Positions 52,148-60,291 of a stretch of 64,000 nt of DNA are shown piece by piece. Both the position numbers and the translations under genes were made by a program. Location of the stretch: assembly GCF_014126615.1 (NCBI RefSeq), contig NZ_CP059896.1, forward strand, positions 940,501 to 1,004,500, given 5' to 3'. Each line of letters opens with the position of its first letter. Positions within the stretch are counted from its first letter, which is position 1. The DNA comes from Ciceribacter thiooxidans (GTDB lineage Bacteria > Pseudomonadota > Alphaproteobacteria > Rhizobiales > Rhizobiaceae). Below the pieces are notes generated by a model. That model did no database searches and was not told where the DNA came from. It saw only the letters and a list, made by a program, of their open reading frames with translations.

Positions 52148-52648
52148 ATGAGCCTTATGGAAATGGAATTTGAACGTCAGTCCAATCCGGTTGACATGAT
52201 CGAGTTCGTTGCAGCGAACAACGACTGGTCGTTCGAGCGCTCCGGCGAAGACGAGATCGCCATGACGGTCGAGGGCCGCTGGGCGGACTACCACGTGTCG
52301 TTCTCGTGGATGGAAGAGTTCGAGGCGCTCCATCTCGCCAGCGCCTTCGACATCCGCATTCCGGATTCCCGCGTCAACGAGGTCATCCGGCTTCTCTCCT
52401 ACATCAACGGTCAGGTGCTGATGGGGCATTTCGATCTCTGGCGGCAGGAGGATGTCATCATTTTCCGCCAGTCGCTGCTGCTCGCCGGCGGTGCCGAGCC
52501 GACCAACCGTCAGGTCGAGGTCCTGCTTTCGAGCGCGGTCGAAGCCTGCGAGGCCTATTTCCAGGCCTTCCAGTTCGTCGTCTGGTCGGGGATGGATGCC
52601 AAGAGCGCAATGGACGCGGTTCTCTTCGAAACCGCGGGAGAGGCCTGA
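52148..52648 (+). CDS. YbjN domain protein
   Basis: 166 residues from the ATG at 52148 (AAGGTG upstream). The YbjN fold is recognisable from FVAANNDWSFERSGEDEIAM, the FSWMEEFEALHLASAFDIRI strand pair, and INGQVLMGHFDLW. YbjN proteins are chaperone-like, related to type III secretion chaperones in fold, with unassigned clients. It ends 3 bases before proC and is followed by csaA, so the three form one transcript. Confidence 0.87.
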   Translation: MSLMEMEFERQSNPVDMIEFVAANNDWSFERSGEDEIAMTVEGRWADYHVSFSWMEEFEALHLASAFDIRIPDSRVNEVIRLLSYINGQVLMGHFDLWRQEDVIIFRQSLLLAGGAEPTNRQVEVLLSSAVEACEAYFQAFQFVVWSGMDAKSAMDAVLFETAGEA

Positions 52649-52651
52649 TCC

Positions 52652-53464
52652 ATGGCTGCGACCAGCAACATCGTCCTCGTCGGCGCCGGCAACATGGGCG
52701 GCGCCATGCTGGCGGGGTGGCTGAAGAGCGGCATTCCGGGCTCATTGATCACGGTCATCGATCCGGGCCCGTCCGAAGCGATGCTGGCACGGATCCGGGA
52801 AGCAGGTGCCTGCTATACCAGCGAAGTGCCACAGGGGCTTTCGGTCGGCATCCTCTTCTTGGCGGTCAAGCCGCAGGTCATGGGCGCGGTTCTGTCGCCG
52901 CTGAAGCCGCTGGTCGGTCCCGGGACTGTCGTCGTCTCGGTGGCGGCCGGCAAGACGCTCTCGTTCATGGAAAGCCATCTCGGCGCCGCGCCGATGGTGC
53001 GCGCCATGCCGAACACGCCGGCCATGGTCGGCCGCGGCATCACCGGCGCTTTCGCCAATGCCCAGGTCATCGAGGCGCAGCGGCAGGTGGTCGACGGACT
53101 GCTGAAGGTTTCCGGCCCGGTCGAATGGGTATCCTCCGAAGCCGACATCAATGCCGTCACGGCATTGTCGGGCAGCGGCCCGGCCTATGTCTTCTATCTC
53201 GTGGAGTGCATGGCTGAGGCAGGCCGCAAAGCGGGCCTGCCGGCGGACCTCGCCATGCGCCTTGCACGGGAGACTGTCTCGGGGGCTGGTGAACTGCTTC
53301 ACCAGTCCCCAGACGACGCTCAGCGTCTGAGGCAGAATGTGACCTCGCCGGGCGGCACGACGGCGGCCGCGCTTTCCGTCCTGATGGCCGAGGACGGCAT
53401 GCAGCCGCTCTTCGACCGGGCGGTCGAGGCGGCCCGCAAACGCGCCGAGGAGCTCGCCGAATGA
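52652..53464 (+). CDS. proC: pyrroline-5-carboxylate reductase
   Basis: 270 residues. N-terminal NADPH-binding Rossmann motif [15 protein letters not shown], the middle [16 protein letters not shown], and the C-terminal signature [20 protein letters not shown], then [12 protein letters not shown]. It reduces pyrroline-5-carboxylate to proline in the cytoplasm, the last step of proline synthesis. It overlaps csaA by 4 bases (ATGA). Confidence 0.95.
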   Translation: MAATSNIVLVGAGNMGGAMLAGWLKSGIPGSLITVIDPGPSEAMLARIREAGACYTSEVPQGLSVGILFLAVKPQVMGAVLSPLKPLVGPGTVVVSVAAGKTLSFMESHLGAAPMVRAMPNTPAMVGRGITGAFANAQVIEAQRQVVDGLLKVSGPVEWVSSEADINAVTALSGSGPAYVFYLVECMAEAGRKAGLPADLAMRLARETVSGAGELLHQSPDDAQRLRQNVTSPGGTTAAALSVLMAEDGMQPLFDRAVEAARKRAEELAE

Positions 53465-53820
53465 GCGAGGCGGGCGGAACCGGCGAAACGATCAGCTACG
53501 GCGATTTCGAGAAGGTCGATATCCGCGTCGGCACGATCATTGAGGTCGAGCCGTTTCCCGAAGCACGCAAGCCGGCCTGGAAGCTCAAGATCGATTTCGG
53601 TCCCGGGATCGGCGTGAAGAAGTCCTCCGCCCAGATCACCGTCCACTACGGCGCCGCCGAGCTCGTCGGACGCCAGGTGCTCGGTGTCGTCAATTTCCCG
53701 CCGCGCCAGATCGGACCTTTCCGGTCCGAAGTCCTGACGCTCGGCTTCGAGGACGAGAGCGGCGCCATCGTGCTCGCCGCCGTCGAGCGGCCGGTGCCGA
53801 ACGGCCGCAAGCTGATGTGA
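53461..53820 (+). CDS. csaA: CsaA-type tRNA-binding protein
   Basis: 119 residues, a free-standing OB-fold of the EMAP/Arc1/CsaA type: [51 protein letters not shown]. CsaA binds tRNA elbows and has been linked to export or chaperone functions. Translationally coupled to proC. Its stop codon forms one arm of a hairpin whose other arm contains the stop of the converging gene. Confidence 0.88.
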   Translation: MSEAGGTGETISYGDFEKVDIRVGTIIEVEPFPEARKPAWKLKIDFGPGIGVKKSSAQITVHYGAAELVGRQVLGVVNFPPRQIGPFRSEVLTLGFEDESGAIVLAAVERPVPNGRKLM

Positions 53821-53835
53821 GGCCGTCCGGCCTCA
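53818..53835. terminator. hairpin spanning two convergent stop codons
   Basis: TGAGGCC (53818-53824) and GGCCTCA (53829-53835) pair around a GTCC loop. The left arm begins with the csaA stop TGA and the right arm ends with the DUF1349 stop on the other strand. No T-run on either side, so termination efficiency is uncertain. Confidence 0.55.
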
Positions 53836-54420
53836 GTGGATGTCGCGGCTCAGCGGATCGGTGAGGACGAAGCGGTGAAAGGTGACCTCGAAGCCGGCTC
53901 TCTGCGGCGAGCAGGCGGTCACACCGACATCCAGCGATGCCAGTTCCGGCGGAAAATAGCCCAGCCGTGCCATTTTCCAGCGATCCGTTCCCGAAAGCCG
54001 GTACTGCACGAAGAGTGCATCCGCGAGGCGGGTGACGCGGGCTTCCACCGCACCATGTCCGTCGGGCAAGTCGAAGGCCGACCAGTCCGAACGGCCGGCA
54101 ACGGTCACGACCGTGCTGAAATGGCGGTGGCCGTCGGTAAACTCGACGCCGCATTTCATCCAGTTTTCCGCGTCGTGGCGCAGCATCAGGCCAGCCTGAT
54201 CGTATAAGGCCTCGTAACGGCCGGTGAAGGCGGTCTCCATGGTGAATTCGCCGTCGTGGCGGCGGTGGAGAAAATGGCCGTCGTCATGGCGGAAGCCGTA
54301 ATAGGTCCGCTGCCAGAAATCAGTACGCTCGCCCGTTGCAAGCTTCAGTTCGCCGGCCGTGACCTCCAGCCGCGGAGGCGGATTGAACCAGTTCATGCCA
54401 TTCCAGTGGCCGGTCGTCAT
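53833..54420 (-). CDS. DUF1349 protein
   Basis: 195 residues, mostly beta strands: MNWFNPPPRLEVTAGELKLA, YEALYDQAGLMLRHDAENWM, KCGVEFTDGHRHFSTVVT, and a late RADALFVQYRL-like strand. This matches DUF1349, a concanavalin/laminin-G-like jelly roll that probably binds carbohydrate. No signal peptide. GAGGA precedes the ATG. It lies 20 bases downstream of the histidine-kinase gene and may belong to that operon's transcript. Confidence 0.87.
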   Translation of the reverse strand: MTTGHWNGMNWFNPPPRLEVTAGELKLATGERTDFWQRTYYGFRHDDGHFLHRRHDGEFTMETAFTGRYEALYDQAGLMLRHDAENWMKCGVEFTDGHRHFSTVVTVAGRSDWSAFDLPDGHGAVEARVTRLADALFVQYRLSGTDRWKMARLGYFPPELASLDVGVTACSPQRAGFEVTFHRFVLTDPLSRDIH

Positions 54421-54440
54421 GGATCTGTCCTCGTATTTTC

Positions 54441-55820
54441 TTATGCCGGAACCCGCACGGTGGCGCGCAAACCGCCGAGCGGGCTGTCTCCGAGCGTGAT
54501 GTTGCCGCCGTGGCTGCGGGCGATGTCGAGGGCGATCGCAAGGCCGAGCCCCGTTCCCGAGGAGTCGAGATTGCGGGCACTGTCGAGCCGGAAGAAGGGT
54601 TTGAACACCTCCTCCCGCATCTCGGGGGCTATTCCCGGCCCGTCGTCATCGAAGGTGATCGTCAGCCATTTGGCGCTGTGCCTGGCCTCGATGGCGAGGC
54701 GGTTGGCGTAGCGGCTGGCGTTCGAGGCGAGATTGCCGACGAGGCGGGCGAAGGCGTTCGGACGTACGGTCACGTCGTCGTCGCCCTCGATTGAATAGGA
54801 GAGTTCCTTACCCTCGCGGGCGAAGTCGTTGCGCAATTTTTCAAACAGCGTGCTGAGCTGCAGCGAGCCGACGTCCTCCTCGGCTTCGCCGCGCGCGAAG
54901 GCCATGTAGCCTTCGAGCATCGACTGCATGTCCTCGACGTCCTTGTTCATGCTTTCGAGCTCAGGATTGTCGCCGGCGAGCGCAAGCTGCAGCTTGAAAC
55001 GGGTGAGGATGGTGCGCAGGTCGTGGCTGACGCCGGTCAGCATGGCGGTGCGCTGCTCCATCTGGCGCTCGATGCGCTCGCGCATCAGGATGAAGGCGAG
55101 ACCGGCCCGGCGCACCTCGTCGGCGCCGCGCGGAACGAAATTTTCCGCTTTCTGGCCCTTGCCGAAGCTTTCGGCGGCGCGGGCGAGCGCCAGGATCGGA
55201 CGGATCTGCCCGCGCAGGAACAGGATCGAGATGACGATCAGCACCAGCGATGTCCCGACCATCCAGACGAGGAAGATGTGGGTGTTCGAGGCATAGGCCT
55301 GATTTCGTCGTGCGAAGATGCGCAGCGTGCGATCCTCGAGCTTGATGCGGATCTCGACAAGTCGGGAATCGCCGACGGTGTCGATCCAGAAGGGCCTCTT
55401 GATCTGGTGCTCGATCTGGTCGCTGAGGATCTGGTCGAGGATCGAGAAGAACGGTTTCGGCCGCGGTGCCGGCAGTTCGCCGCCTGGCTCCAGCGAGATG
55501 GTGAGGTTCATCTTCTCGCGGGCGATTCGGACGATGTTCTGGAGATCCTGCTCGCCCGGATAGAGTTCGATGAACTCTATGATCGAGGCGATGTCGCGTG
55601 TCACCGCCGCCGAAAGCCGGTCGGTCACCATCTGCCAGTGGCGTTCCATGAAGACGAAGGCGAGCACCGTCTGCAGGATCAGCATCGGCAGGATGATGAT
55701 TAGCAGAGACCGCGCGTAGAGCCCTGTCGGCAAGCGATGCCGCAGCCAGCGCGAGAATGCCCGGTAGCCGCTGCCGCCGGAGCGTTCGTGATCTCGCCGG
55801 ATGCTTTCGAACAGGGCCAT
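54441..55820 (-). CDS. sensor histidine kinase (EnvZ-like)
   Basis: 459 residues from the ATG at 55820 (AAAGGA upstream). Two membrane helices (about 38-58 and 190-210) flank a periplasmic domain of about 130 residues; HAMP follows, then HisKA and HATPase. The phosphoacceptor segment is GVSHDLRTILTRFKL, where the nearly invariant proline after HDLRT is isoleucine. ATP-binding motifs are LVGNLASNASRY (N-box), FDDDGPGIAPE and SSGTGLGLAIALDIARSHGG. It is paired with the OmpR-family gene 37 bases upstream. Confidence 0.92.
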   Translation of the reverse strand: MALFESIRRDHERSGGSGYRAFSRWLRHRLPTGLYARSLLIIILPMLILQTVLAFVFMERHWQMVTDRLSAAVTRDIASIIEFIELYPGEQDLQNIVRIAREKMNLTISLEPGGELPAPRPKPFFSILDQILSDQIEHQIKRPFWIDTVGDSRLVEIRIKLEDRTLRIFARRNQAYASNTHIFLVWMVGTSLVLIVISILFLRGQIRPILALARAAESFGKGQKAENFVPRGADEVRRAGLAFILMRERIERQMEQRTAMLTGVSHDLRTILTRFKLQLALAGDNPELESMNKDVEDMQSMLEGYMAFARGEAEEDVGSLQLSTLFEKLRNDFAREGKELSYSIEGDDDVTVRPNAFARLVGNLASNASRYANRLAIEARHSAKWLTITFDDDGPGIAPEMREEVFKPFFRLDSARNLDSSGTGLGLAIALDIARSHGGNITLGDSPLGGLRATVRVPA

Positions 55821-55857
55821 GGTGTCCTTTACTGTCGTCGTATCGTCCGGTGTTCGC

Positions 55858-56559
55858 CTAGTCCATGCTGAGGCGGTAGCCGATCCCGCGCACGGTCTGC
55901 AGCCAGACCGGATTGGCCGGATCATCCTCGATCTTGCGGCGCAGCCGGTTGATCTGCACGTCGATCGTCCGCTCGCCAACCTCCGTATCGTTGCCCACGA
56001 GCTCGTGGCGGGGGATGGTGTCGCCGGCGCGGCTGGCGAAGAGCACCATGATTTCCTGTTCGCGGTCGGTCAGGCGAATGAGTTCCGAGGCCTTCTTCAG
56101 TTCCCGCCGGGAGAGCGAGAAGGTGTAGGGGCCGAACATGACCTGTTCGATCTTCGGCGCATCGGCGACGGCGTTTCGCCTGAGGATGTTGTTGATGCGC
56201 AGCACCAGTTCGCGCGGATCGAAGGGCTTGGCAAGATAGTCGTCGGCGCCGGCTTCGAGCCCGGCGATGCGCGATTCCGCCTCGGACCGTGCCGTCAGCA
56301 GGATGACCGGGATGTCTTTCTCGTCGGCGATGCTGCGCGTCAGAGAAAGCCCGGACTCACCCGGCATCATCACGTCGAGGACGAGAAGATCGAAATTCAG
56401 CCCCTCGAGCTTGCGCCGCGCCTCGCCGGCGTCCGCCGCGACGGTGATGCGGAAGCCCTGTTCCGTCAGGTAGCGGTGGAGCAGGTCGCGGATGCGCGTG
56501 TCGTCGTCGACCACGAGGAGGTGGGGCGCGTCGTCAGCAATCGTCTTCTTTCTTGCCAT
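55858..56559 (-). CDS. OmpR-family response regulator (PetR-like)
   Basis: 233 residues. Receiver domain with acidic pocket LVVDDDTRIRDLL, phosphoacceptor Asp in LLVLDVMMPGESGLS, and switch Thr/Lys in VILLTARSE and YLAKPFDPREL. The winged-helix DNA-binding domain ends TIDVQINRLRRKIEDDPANP, then TVRGIGYRL. It abuts the MarR gene (stop and start adjacent). MarR plus OmpR-type pairs upstream of a kinase recall petP-petR of Rhodobacter capsulatus, though petABC is 26 kb away here. Confidence 0.92.
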   Translation of the reverse strand: MARKKTIADDAPHLLVVDDDTRIRDLLHRYLTEQGFRITVAADAGEARRKLEGLNFDLLVLDVMMPGESGLSLTRSIADEKDIPVILLTARSEAESRIAGLEAGADDYLAKPFDPRELVLRINNILRRNAVADAPKIEQVMFGPYTFSLSRRELKKASELIRLTDREQEIMVLFASRAGDTIPRHELVGNDTEVGERTIDVQINRLRRKIEDDPANPVWLQTVRGIGYRLSMD

Positions 56560-57072
56560 TCATTCGTCTCCGGACGTCTGCGGCTCGCCGGCTCCCGGCG
56601 TTCGGCTCATGCCTTCGAGGAAGCGTTTCACCGTCTCCCGCATCTCGGGGGTGAACCCTTCGAGTGCCCGTGATATGCGCAGTGATTGCGGTTGCGAGAG
56701 GGCAAGGGCGAGTTCTCGTCCGGCAAGCGTCGGATAGAGCCGGCGCTGGCGACGGTCGGCCGGGCCCGCGATCTGGCGGATGTAGCCGGAATCGATGAGC
56801 TCCTTCAGCACGCGGGCGAGGCTCTGCTTGGTGATCTGCAGGATGCCGAGGAGGTCGGCAACCGTCATTCCCGGGCGACGGCTCACGAAATAGACGACGC
56901 GGTGATGGGCACGGCCGTAACCGATCTTGGCGAGGATCGCATCCGGGTCCGAGACGAAATCGCGATAGGCGAAGAACAGGCGCTCGATCGTGTCAAAATC
57001 GATCGTCGTGTCGTCGACGACCGGCATTTGCGGAAGTTCCTTCCTGGCAGTCTTGCCCGCAGACTGTCGCAT
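56560..57072 (-). CDS. MarR-family regulator (PetP-like)
   Basis: 170 residues from the ATG at 57072. The MarR winged helix is seen in MTVADLLGILQITKQSLARV, LKELIDSGYIRQIAGPADRR, with the wing following, between dimerisation helices. First gene of the MarR-response regulator-kinase unit; its stop directly abuts the regulator start. No palindrome that could be its own operator was found in the 285 bases upstream, which are shared with the divergent MBL hydrolase gene. Confidence 0.88.
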   Translation of the reverse strand: MRQSAGKTARKELPQMPVVDDTTIDFDTIERLFFAYRDFVSDPDAILAKIGYGRAHHRVVYFVSRRPGMTVADLLGILQITKQSLARVLKELIDSGYIRQIAGPADRRQRRLYPTLAGRELALALSQPQSLRISRALEGFTPEMRETVKRFLEGMSRTPGAGEPQTSGDE

Positions 57073-57360
57073 CACTTTCTCGTTTCCTTTCGTTCGGCCC
57101 GTCCGGCACTCGTCGGCAGGGATCGGATCGATGTCCCGACAATTGCCGCCAAAACTAAGCGGAGATCATCGGAAACACCAATGGAAATAGCGCCATCGCA
57201 CAGTTTCGAGGTGGTGAGAAAGCGTTCGCCGGCGCTGGCGATCGCCGTGCCGCCGATATCGGGACGATCATGCCGGTGCGGAGGCCTTGGTTTTCGTTTC
57301 CGGCCAAACATGTTATGCGCCGTGCCGGCAAACGGCGAGAGCGGAGCTCGAGAGAACGTC

Positions 57361-58008
57361 ATGGGACAGTTGCAGGCCGGAATCATCCCGGTCACACCCT
57401 TTCAGCAGAATTGCACCATCCTCTTCGATTCGCAGACGAAGGAAGGCGTCGTCATCGACCCCGGCGGAGACGTCGACGTCATCCGCGAGACTGTCGAGCG
57501 CAACGGCATCACCATCGGGGAAATCTGGCTGACGCATGGCCATATCGATCATGCCGGCGGCGCGGACGAACTCCGGGAGGCGCTCGGCGTCCCGGTCGTC
57601 GGTCCCCACGAGGACGATCTCCCCTTGCTGCAGAATCTCGAAAAACAGGCGCTGATGTTCAACGTCCCGATGGCAGTGCGTAACGTGATCCCCGACCGCT
57701 GGCTGACGGATGGCGACCGGGTTTCCTTCGGCGAACACGTCTTTGAAGTCTATCACTGCCCAGGTCATGCGCCGGGACACGTCATCTTCTTCAACAGGGC
57801 GCAGAACTTCGCCCATGTGGGAGATGTGCTGTTCAACGGCTCGATCGGTCGCACCGACCTGCCGGGCGGCGACCATCAGACGCTGCTGAACTCGATCAGG
57901 GACAAGGTGCTGCCGCTCGGAGACGATGTCGGCTTCATTTGCGGCCACGGACCCGGTGGTCGGATCGGCGAGGAACGCCGCACGAACCCCTATCTCCAGG
58001 GGCTTTGA
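57361..58008 (+). CDS. MBL-fold metallohydrolase (glyoxalase II-like)
   Basis: 215 residues. Dinuclear metal motif LTHGHIDHAGG (HxHxDH), later ligand HCPGHAPGHVIFF, Asp in AHVGDVLFNGSIGRTDLPGG, and His in CGHGPG. It resembles the YcbL/glyoxalase II-like small hydrolases acting on thioesters. About the usual length. It converges with the BA14K gene across a 10-base-stem hairpin. Confidence 0.88.
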   Translation: MGQLQAGIIPVTPFQQNCTILFDSQTKEGVVIDPGGDVDVIRETVERNGITIGEIWLTHGHIDHAGGADELREALGVPVVGPHEDDLPLLQNLEKQALMFNVPMAVRNVIPDRWLTDGDRVSFGEHVFEVYHCPGHAPGHVIFFNRAQNFAHVGDVLFNGSIGRTDLPGGDHQTLLNSIRDKVLPLGDDVGFICGHGPGGRIGEERRTNPYLQGL

Positions 58009-58024
58009 TACGGCCTGAAACGAA

Positions 58025-58050
58025 CGATGCGCCGGCGAGGCGGCGCATCG
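58025..58050. terminator. hairpin between convergent genes
   Basis: CGATGCGCCG (58025-58034) and CGGCGCATCG (58041-58050), a perfect 10-base stem with a 6-base loop, 17 bases after the MBL stop and 27 before the end of the BA14K gene. There is no T-run, so it may act as a two-way barrier rather than a classical terminator. Confidence 0.6.
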
Positions 58051-58076
58051 GATATTCCTGTCGTCTGGGACCCGGA

Positions 58077-58487
58077 TCAGCCGGCGGTGCAGAAGTGCTC
58101 GCGGCCGTCATAGCCGACATAGGTGCCGGAACGCGGGTTGAAGCTGCGGTAGCGGTCAGAGCAGTAGCGGTACCACTGCGGCGACCAGGGTTCGAGATCA
58201 TAGGTGACGTAGGTGCGGCGGGGTGCCCGCGGATACTCGTCGACATAAGCCGGCTGCGGCTGGACATAGACCGGTGGACGCTCGACATAGACCGGATCCG
58301 GCTCGACGTAACGCGGCTGGGCGAGCGCGCTGCCCGCAGCAACGCCGGCGGCCAGCCCGACGACGCCTGCGATGATCGCGGCATCGTTGCGATGGTGGCG
58401 ATGGCCGGCCAGTGCTGGTGTTGAAACCGATACTGCGACGGTCGCGACCGCTGCCGACAAGAGGGTGATTTTTGCGAACTTGCTCAT
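58077..58487 (-). CDS. BA14K family protein
   Basis: 136 residues from the ATG at 58487 (AGGAAGG upstream). Signal peptide MSKFAKITLLSAAVATVAVS ending at TPALA, a glycine-zipper-like hydrophobic segment (AAIIAGVVGLAAGVAAGSAL), a Tyr/Pro/Val-repetitive linker (VYVERPPVYVQPQPAYV), and the BA14K C-terminal signature WSPQWYRYCSDRYRSFNP with GTYVGYDGREHFC. BA14K was described as a Brucella immunoreactive protein; rhizobial members are envelope proteins of unclear role. Confidence 0.9.
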   Translation of the reverse strand: MSKFAKITLLSAAVATVAVSVSTPALAGHRHHRNDAAIIAGVVGLAAGVAAGSALAQPRYVEPDPVYVERPPVYVQPQPAYVDEYPRAPRRTYVTYDLEPWSPQWYRYCSDRYRSFNPRSGTYVGYDGREHFCTAG

Positions 58488-58577
58488 GGCGTTGCCTTCC
58501 TGCGTCTGCGAATTTTTTCGCATTGTCTATCGGACGATGAGGAGAAGTTAAGGCAGCCGACCTGAACGGAAGCTGAA

Positions 58578-58603
58578 TAAAAAAACCCGGCAGTTATGCC
58601 GGG
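58578..58603 (-). terminator. intrinsic terminator of the cold-shock gene
   Basis: On the minus strand: stem CCCGGCA / TGCCGGG with a TAAC loop followed by TTTTTTTATT, 33 bases after the cspA-family stop. Confidence 0.92.
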
Positions 58604-58635
58604 CCGCTACGCGAAGACGAAAGCCGTCGTGAAGG

Positions 58636-58851
58636 TCAGCCTGCGATCTGCAGGTTGACTGCCTTCGGGCCCTTGCCGCGACGGTCCGGCTCGGTGTCGA
58701 AGCTTACTTTTTGGTTCTCGCTCAGACCGTTGAGTCCGGAAGCTTGAACGGCGGAAATGTGGACGAAGATGTCCGCGCCACCGTTGTCGGGCTTGATGAA
58801 GCCGAAGCCCTTGTCGGTATTGAAGAATTTTACAATGCCAGTCTCGGCCAT
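58636..58851 (-). CDS. cspA: cold-shock protein, CspA family
   Basis: 71 residues, a single cold-shock domain with both RNA-binding motifs: KGFGFIKPD (RNP1) and DIFVHISAV (RNP2). Such proteins melt RNA secondary structure and bind single-stranded nucleic acid. Which of the several rhizobial paralogues it is cannot be decided. A gene-free, AT-rich region of 465 bases upstream leaves room for the long regulatory leader typical of csp mRNAs. Confidence 0.93.
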   Translation of the reverse strand: MAETGIVKFFNTDKGFGFIKPDNGGADIFVHISAVQASGLNGLSENQKVSFDTEPDRRGKGPKAVNLQIAG

Positions 58852-59316
58852 GCGTCAGGTCCTTTTCTCTCTGCCCGATATCGCGGGCAGCATTGCAAGT
58901 TCACCCCACGTCGGAGTGGTGCAGGCGCGTCTTGACGCAGGAGGAAAAGAACCCTTTTTGAACAACCAAAAAACGCCGAACCAGTCTTCTCGACCGCTTC
59001 GCCGCTCGGCTGCCCGGATATCTTTTGCGCATCCGGAACGCATTGTTTTTCAGGTCTTCCCGTGCTCGTAAAACTGCCCGAACGGCGCAACAGTGCTTTC
59101 TTTATAAAAGATTGGCAAGCGAAACTTTTTGGACAACGATGCCCAACGCATTGTAGCCATAAGGTTTTATGGGATTTCATTGAAATCCTTCGTCATTTTT
59201 ACGAGTTTTCGCGGGCTAGCCCGAAAGGGTTATATCGACCTAGCCCGATATGGCTATCGCGGAAGGAAGTGCTCGCCCTACGGGTGTCGGGAATCGCATG
59301 CGTGTCGTCGACAACG
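58852..59316. other. AT-rich upstream region of the cold-shock gene
   Basis: 465 bases with no credible gene. From 59080 to 59270 it is markedly AT-rich, with a TATAAA near 59101-59108 readable on the minus strand and two imperfect 24-base direct repeats starting CTAGCCCGA at 59216 and 59240. It probably contains the csp promoter and a long 5' leader. A first promoter cannot be assigned. Confidence 0.5.
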
Positions 59317-60207
59317 TCAGGCGGTGGCCGCCCTTCGTCGGGTCAGTTCCGGCACCAGTTCCACCATCAGCATTGCCGCAAACATTACCGCACATCCGGC
59401 ATAGCCGATCGCCGGAAGCGAATCGCCCATAAGAACAGCCCCGAAGAGTGCACCGAAGAGCGCCTCGGACGAGAGGAAAATCGCCGCCTGCGGCGCCGTC
59501 GTGTAGCGCTGGCCGATGATCTGGAGGACGAAGGCGAGCCCCGAGGAGAGAATGCCCGCATAGAGGATCTCCGTCAGCGAGCCGGTGATGGCATCGGCGG
59601 TGATGGGTTCCAGCACCGCGCCGCCGACGGTCCCGCCGAATGCGCAGACGCCGAACTGCAATGCGGCGAGCGCGAGCGGTCTGCCGCTTTTCCCGACTGC
59701 GATCGGCGTCAGGGTGATCTGGATTGCGAAAAGCACGGCACAGACCATGATCAGAAGGTCGCCGTCCGTCAGGCCGGAGAGTGAACCGCCGCTCAGGAGC
59801 AGGATGCCGAGCAGCGTCAGAACAGCCGCGGGCCAGACTATCCAGTGCGGCTTGCGGTGCAGGATCAAGACCGCGATCGCGGGCACGAGGACGACGTAAA
59901 GCCCTGTGAGGAAGCTCGCATTGGTGACGGTTGTCGTCTTGATGCCGATCTGCTGCAACGTCTGGGCGGCGAACAGGACGGCGCCAATGACCACGAATGC
60001 CGTGATATCGCCGCTTGCCAGCGGTCGGGCGGCGTTCTTCGCCTCACGCCAGGCGAAGGGCAGGACGGCGAGAAAGGCGAGGCCGAAGCGAATGCCGTTG
60101 AACCAGTTCGGTCCGAGCATGTCCATCGCGCTCGATTGCGCGACGAAGCCGCCACCCCAGATGGCGGCGGCAAGCAGCAAGACCAGGTTGGCCTGAATTC
60201 GGGACAT
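59317..60207 (-). CDS. EamA-family (DMT superfamily) transporter
   Basis: 296 residues from the ATG at 60207. Ten hydrophobic helices in two EamA repeats; each repeat shows the Gly/Pro-rich helix starts (AIWGGGFVAQSSAMD; GILSSGLAFVLQIIGQRYTT, then APQAAIFLSSEALFGALFGA). These inner-membrane carriers export amino acids or other metabolites. No substrate can be assigned. The next gene upstream on the same strand (PQQ-type dehydrogenase) is 84 bases away. Confidence 0.88.
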   Translation of the reverse strand: MSRIQANLVLLLAAAIWGGGFVAQSSAMDMLGPNWFNGIRFGLAFLAVLPFAWREAKNAARPLASGDITAFVVIGAVLFAAQTLQQIGIKTTTVTNASFLTGLYVVLVPAIAVLILHRKPHWIVWPAAVLTLLGILLLSGGSLSGLTDGDLLIMVCAVLFAIQITLTPIAVGKSGRPLALAALQFGVCAFGGTVGGAVLEPITADAITGSLTEILYAGILSSGLAFVLQIIGQRYTTAPQAAIFLSSEALFGALFGAVLMGDSLPAIGYAGCAVMFAAMLMVELVPELTRRRAATA

Positions 60208-60291
60208 CGCGGATGAGCTTTCTCTCGGGGAGGTCGGATGGCGGCAAGCGTTATCAGGAGGCCGCCCGGGCGGCAAGCGAGACGGCGAGGG

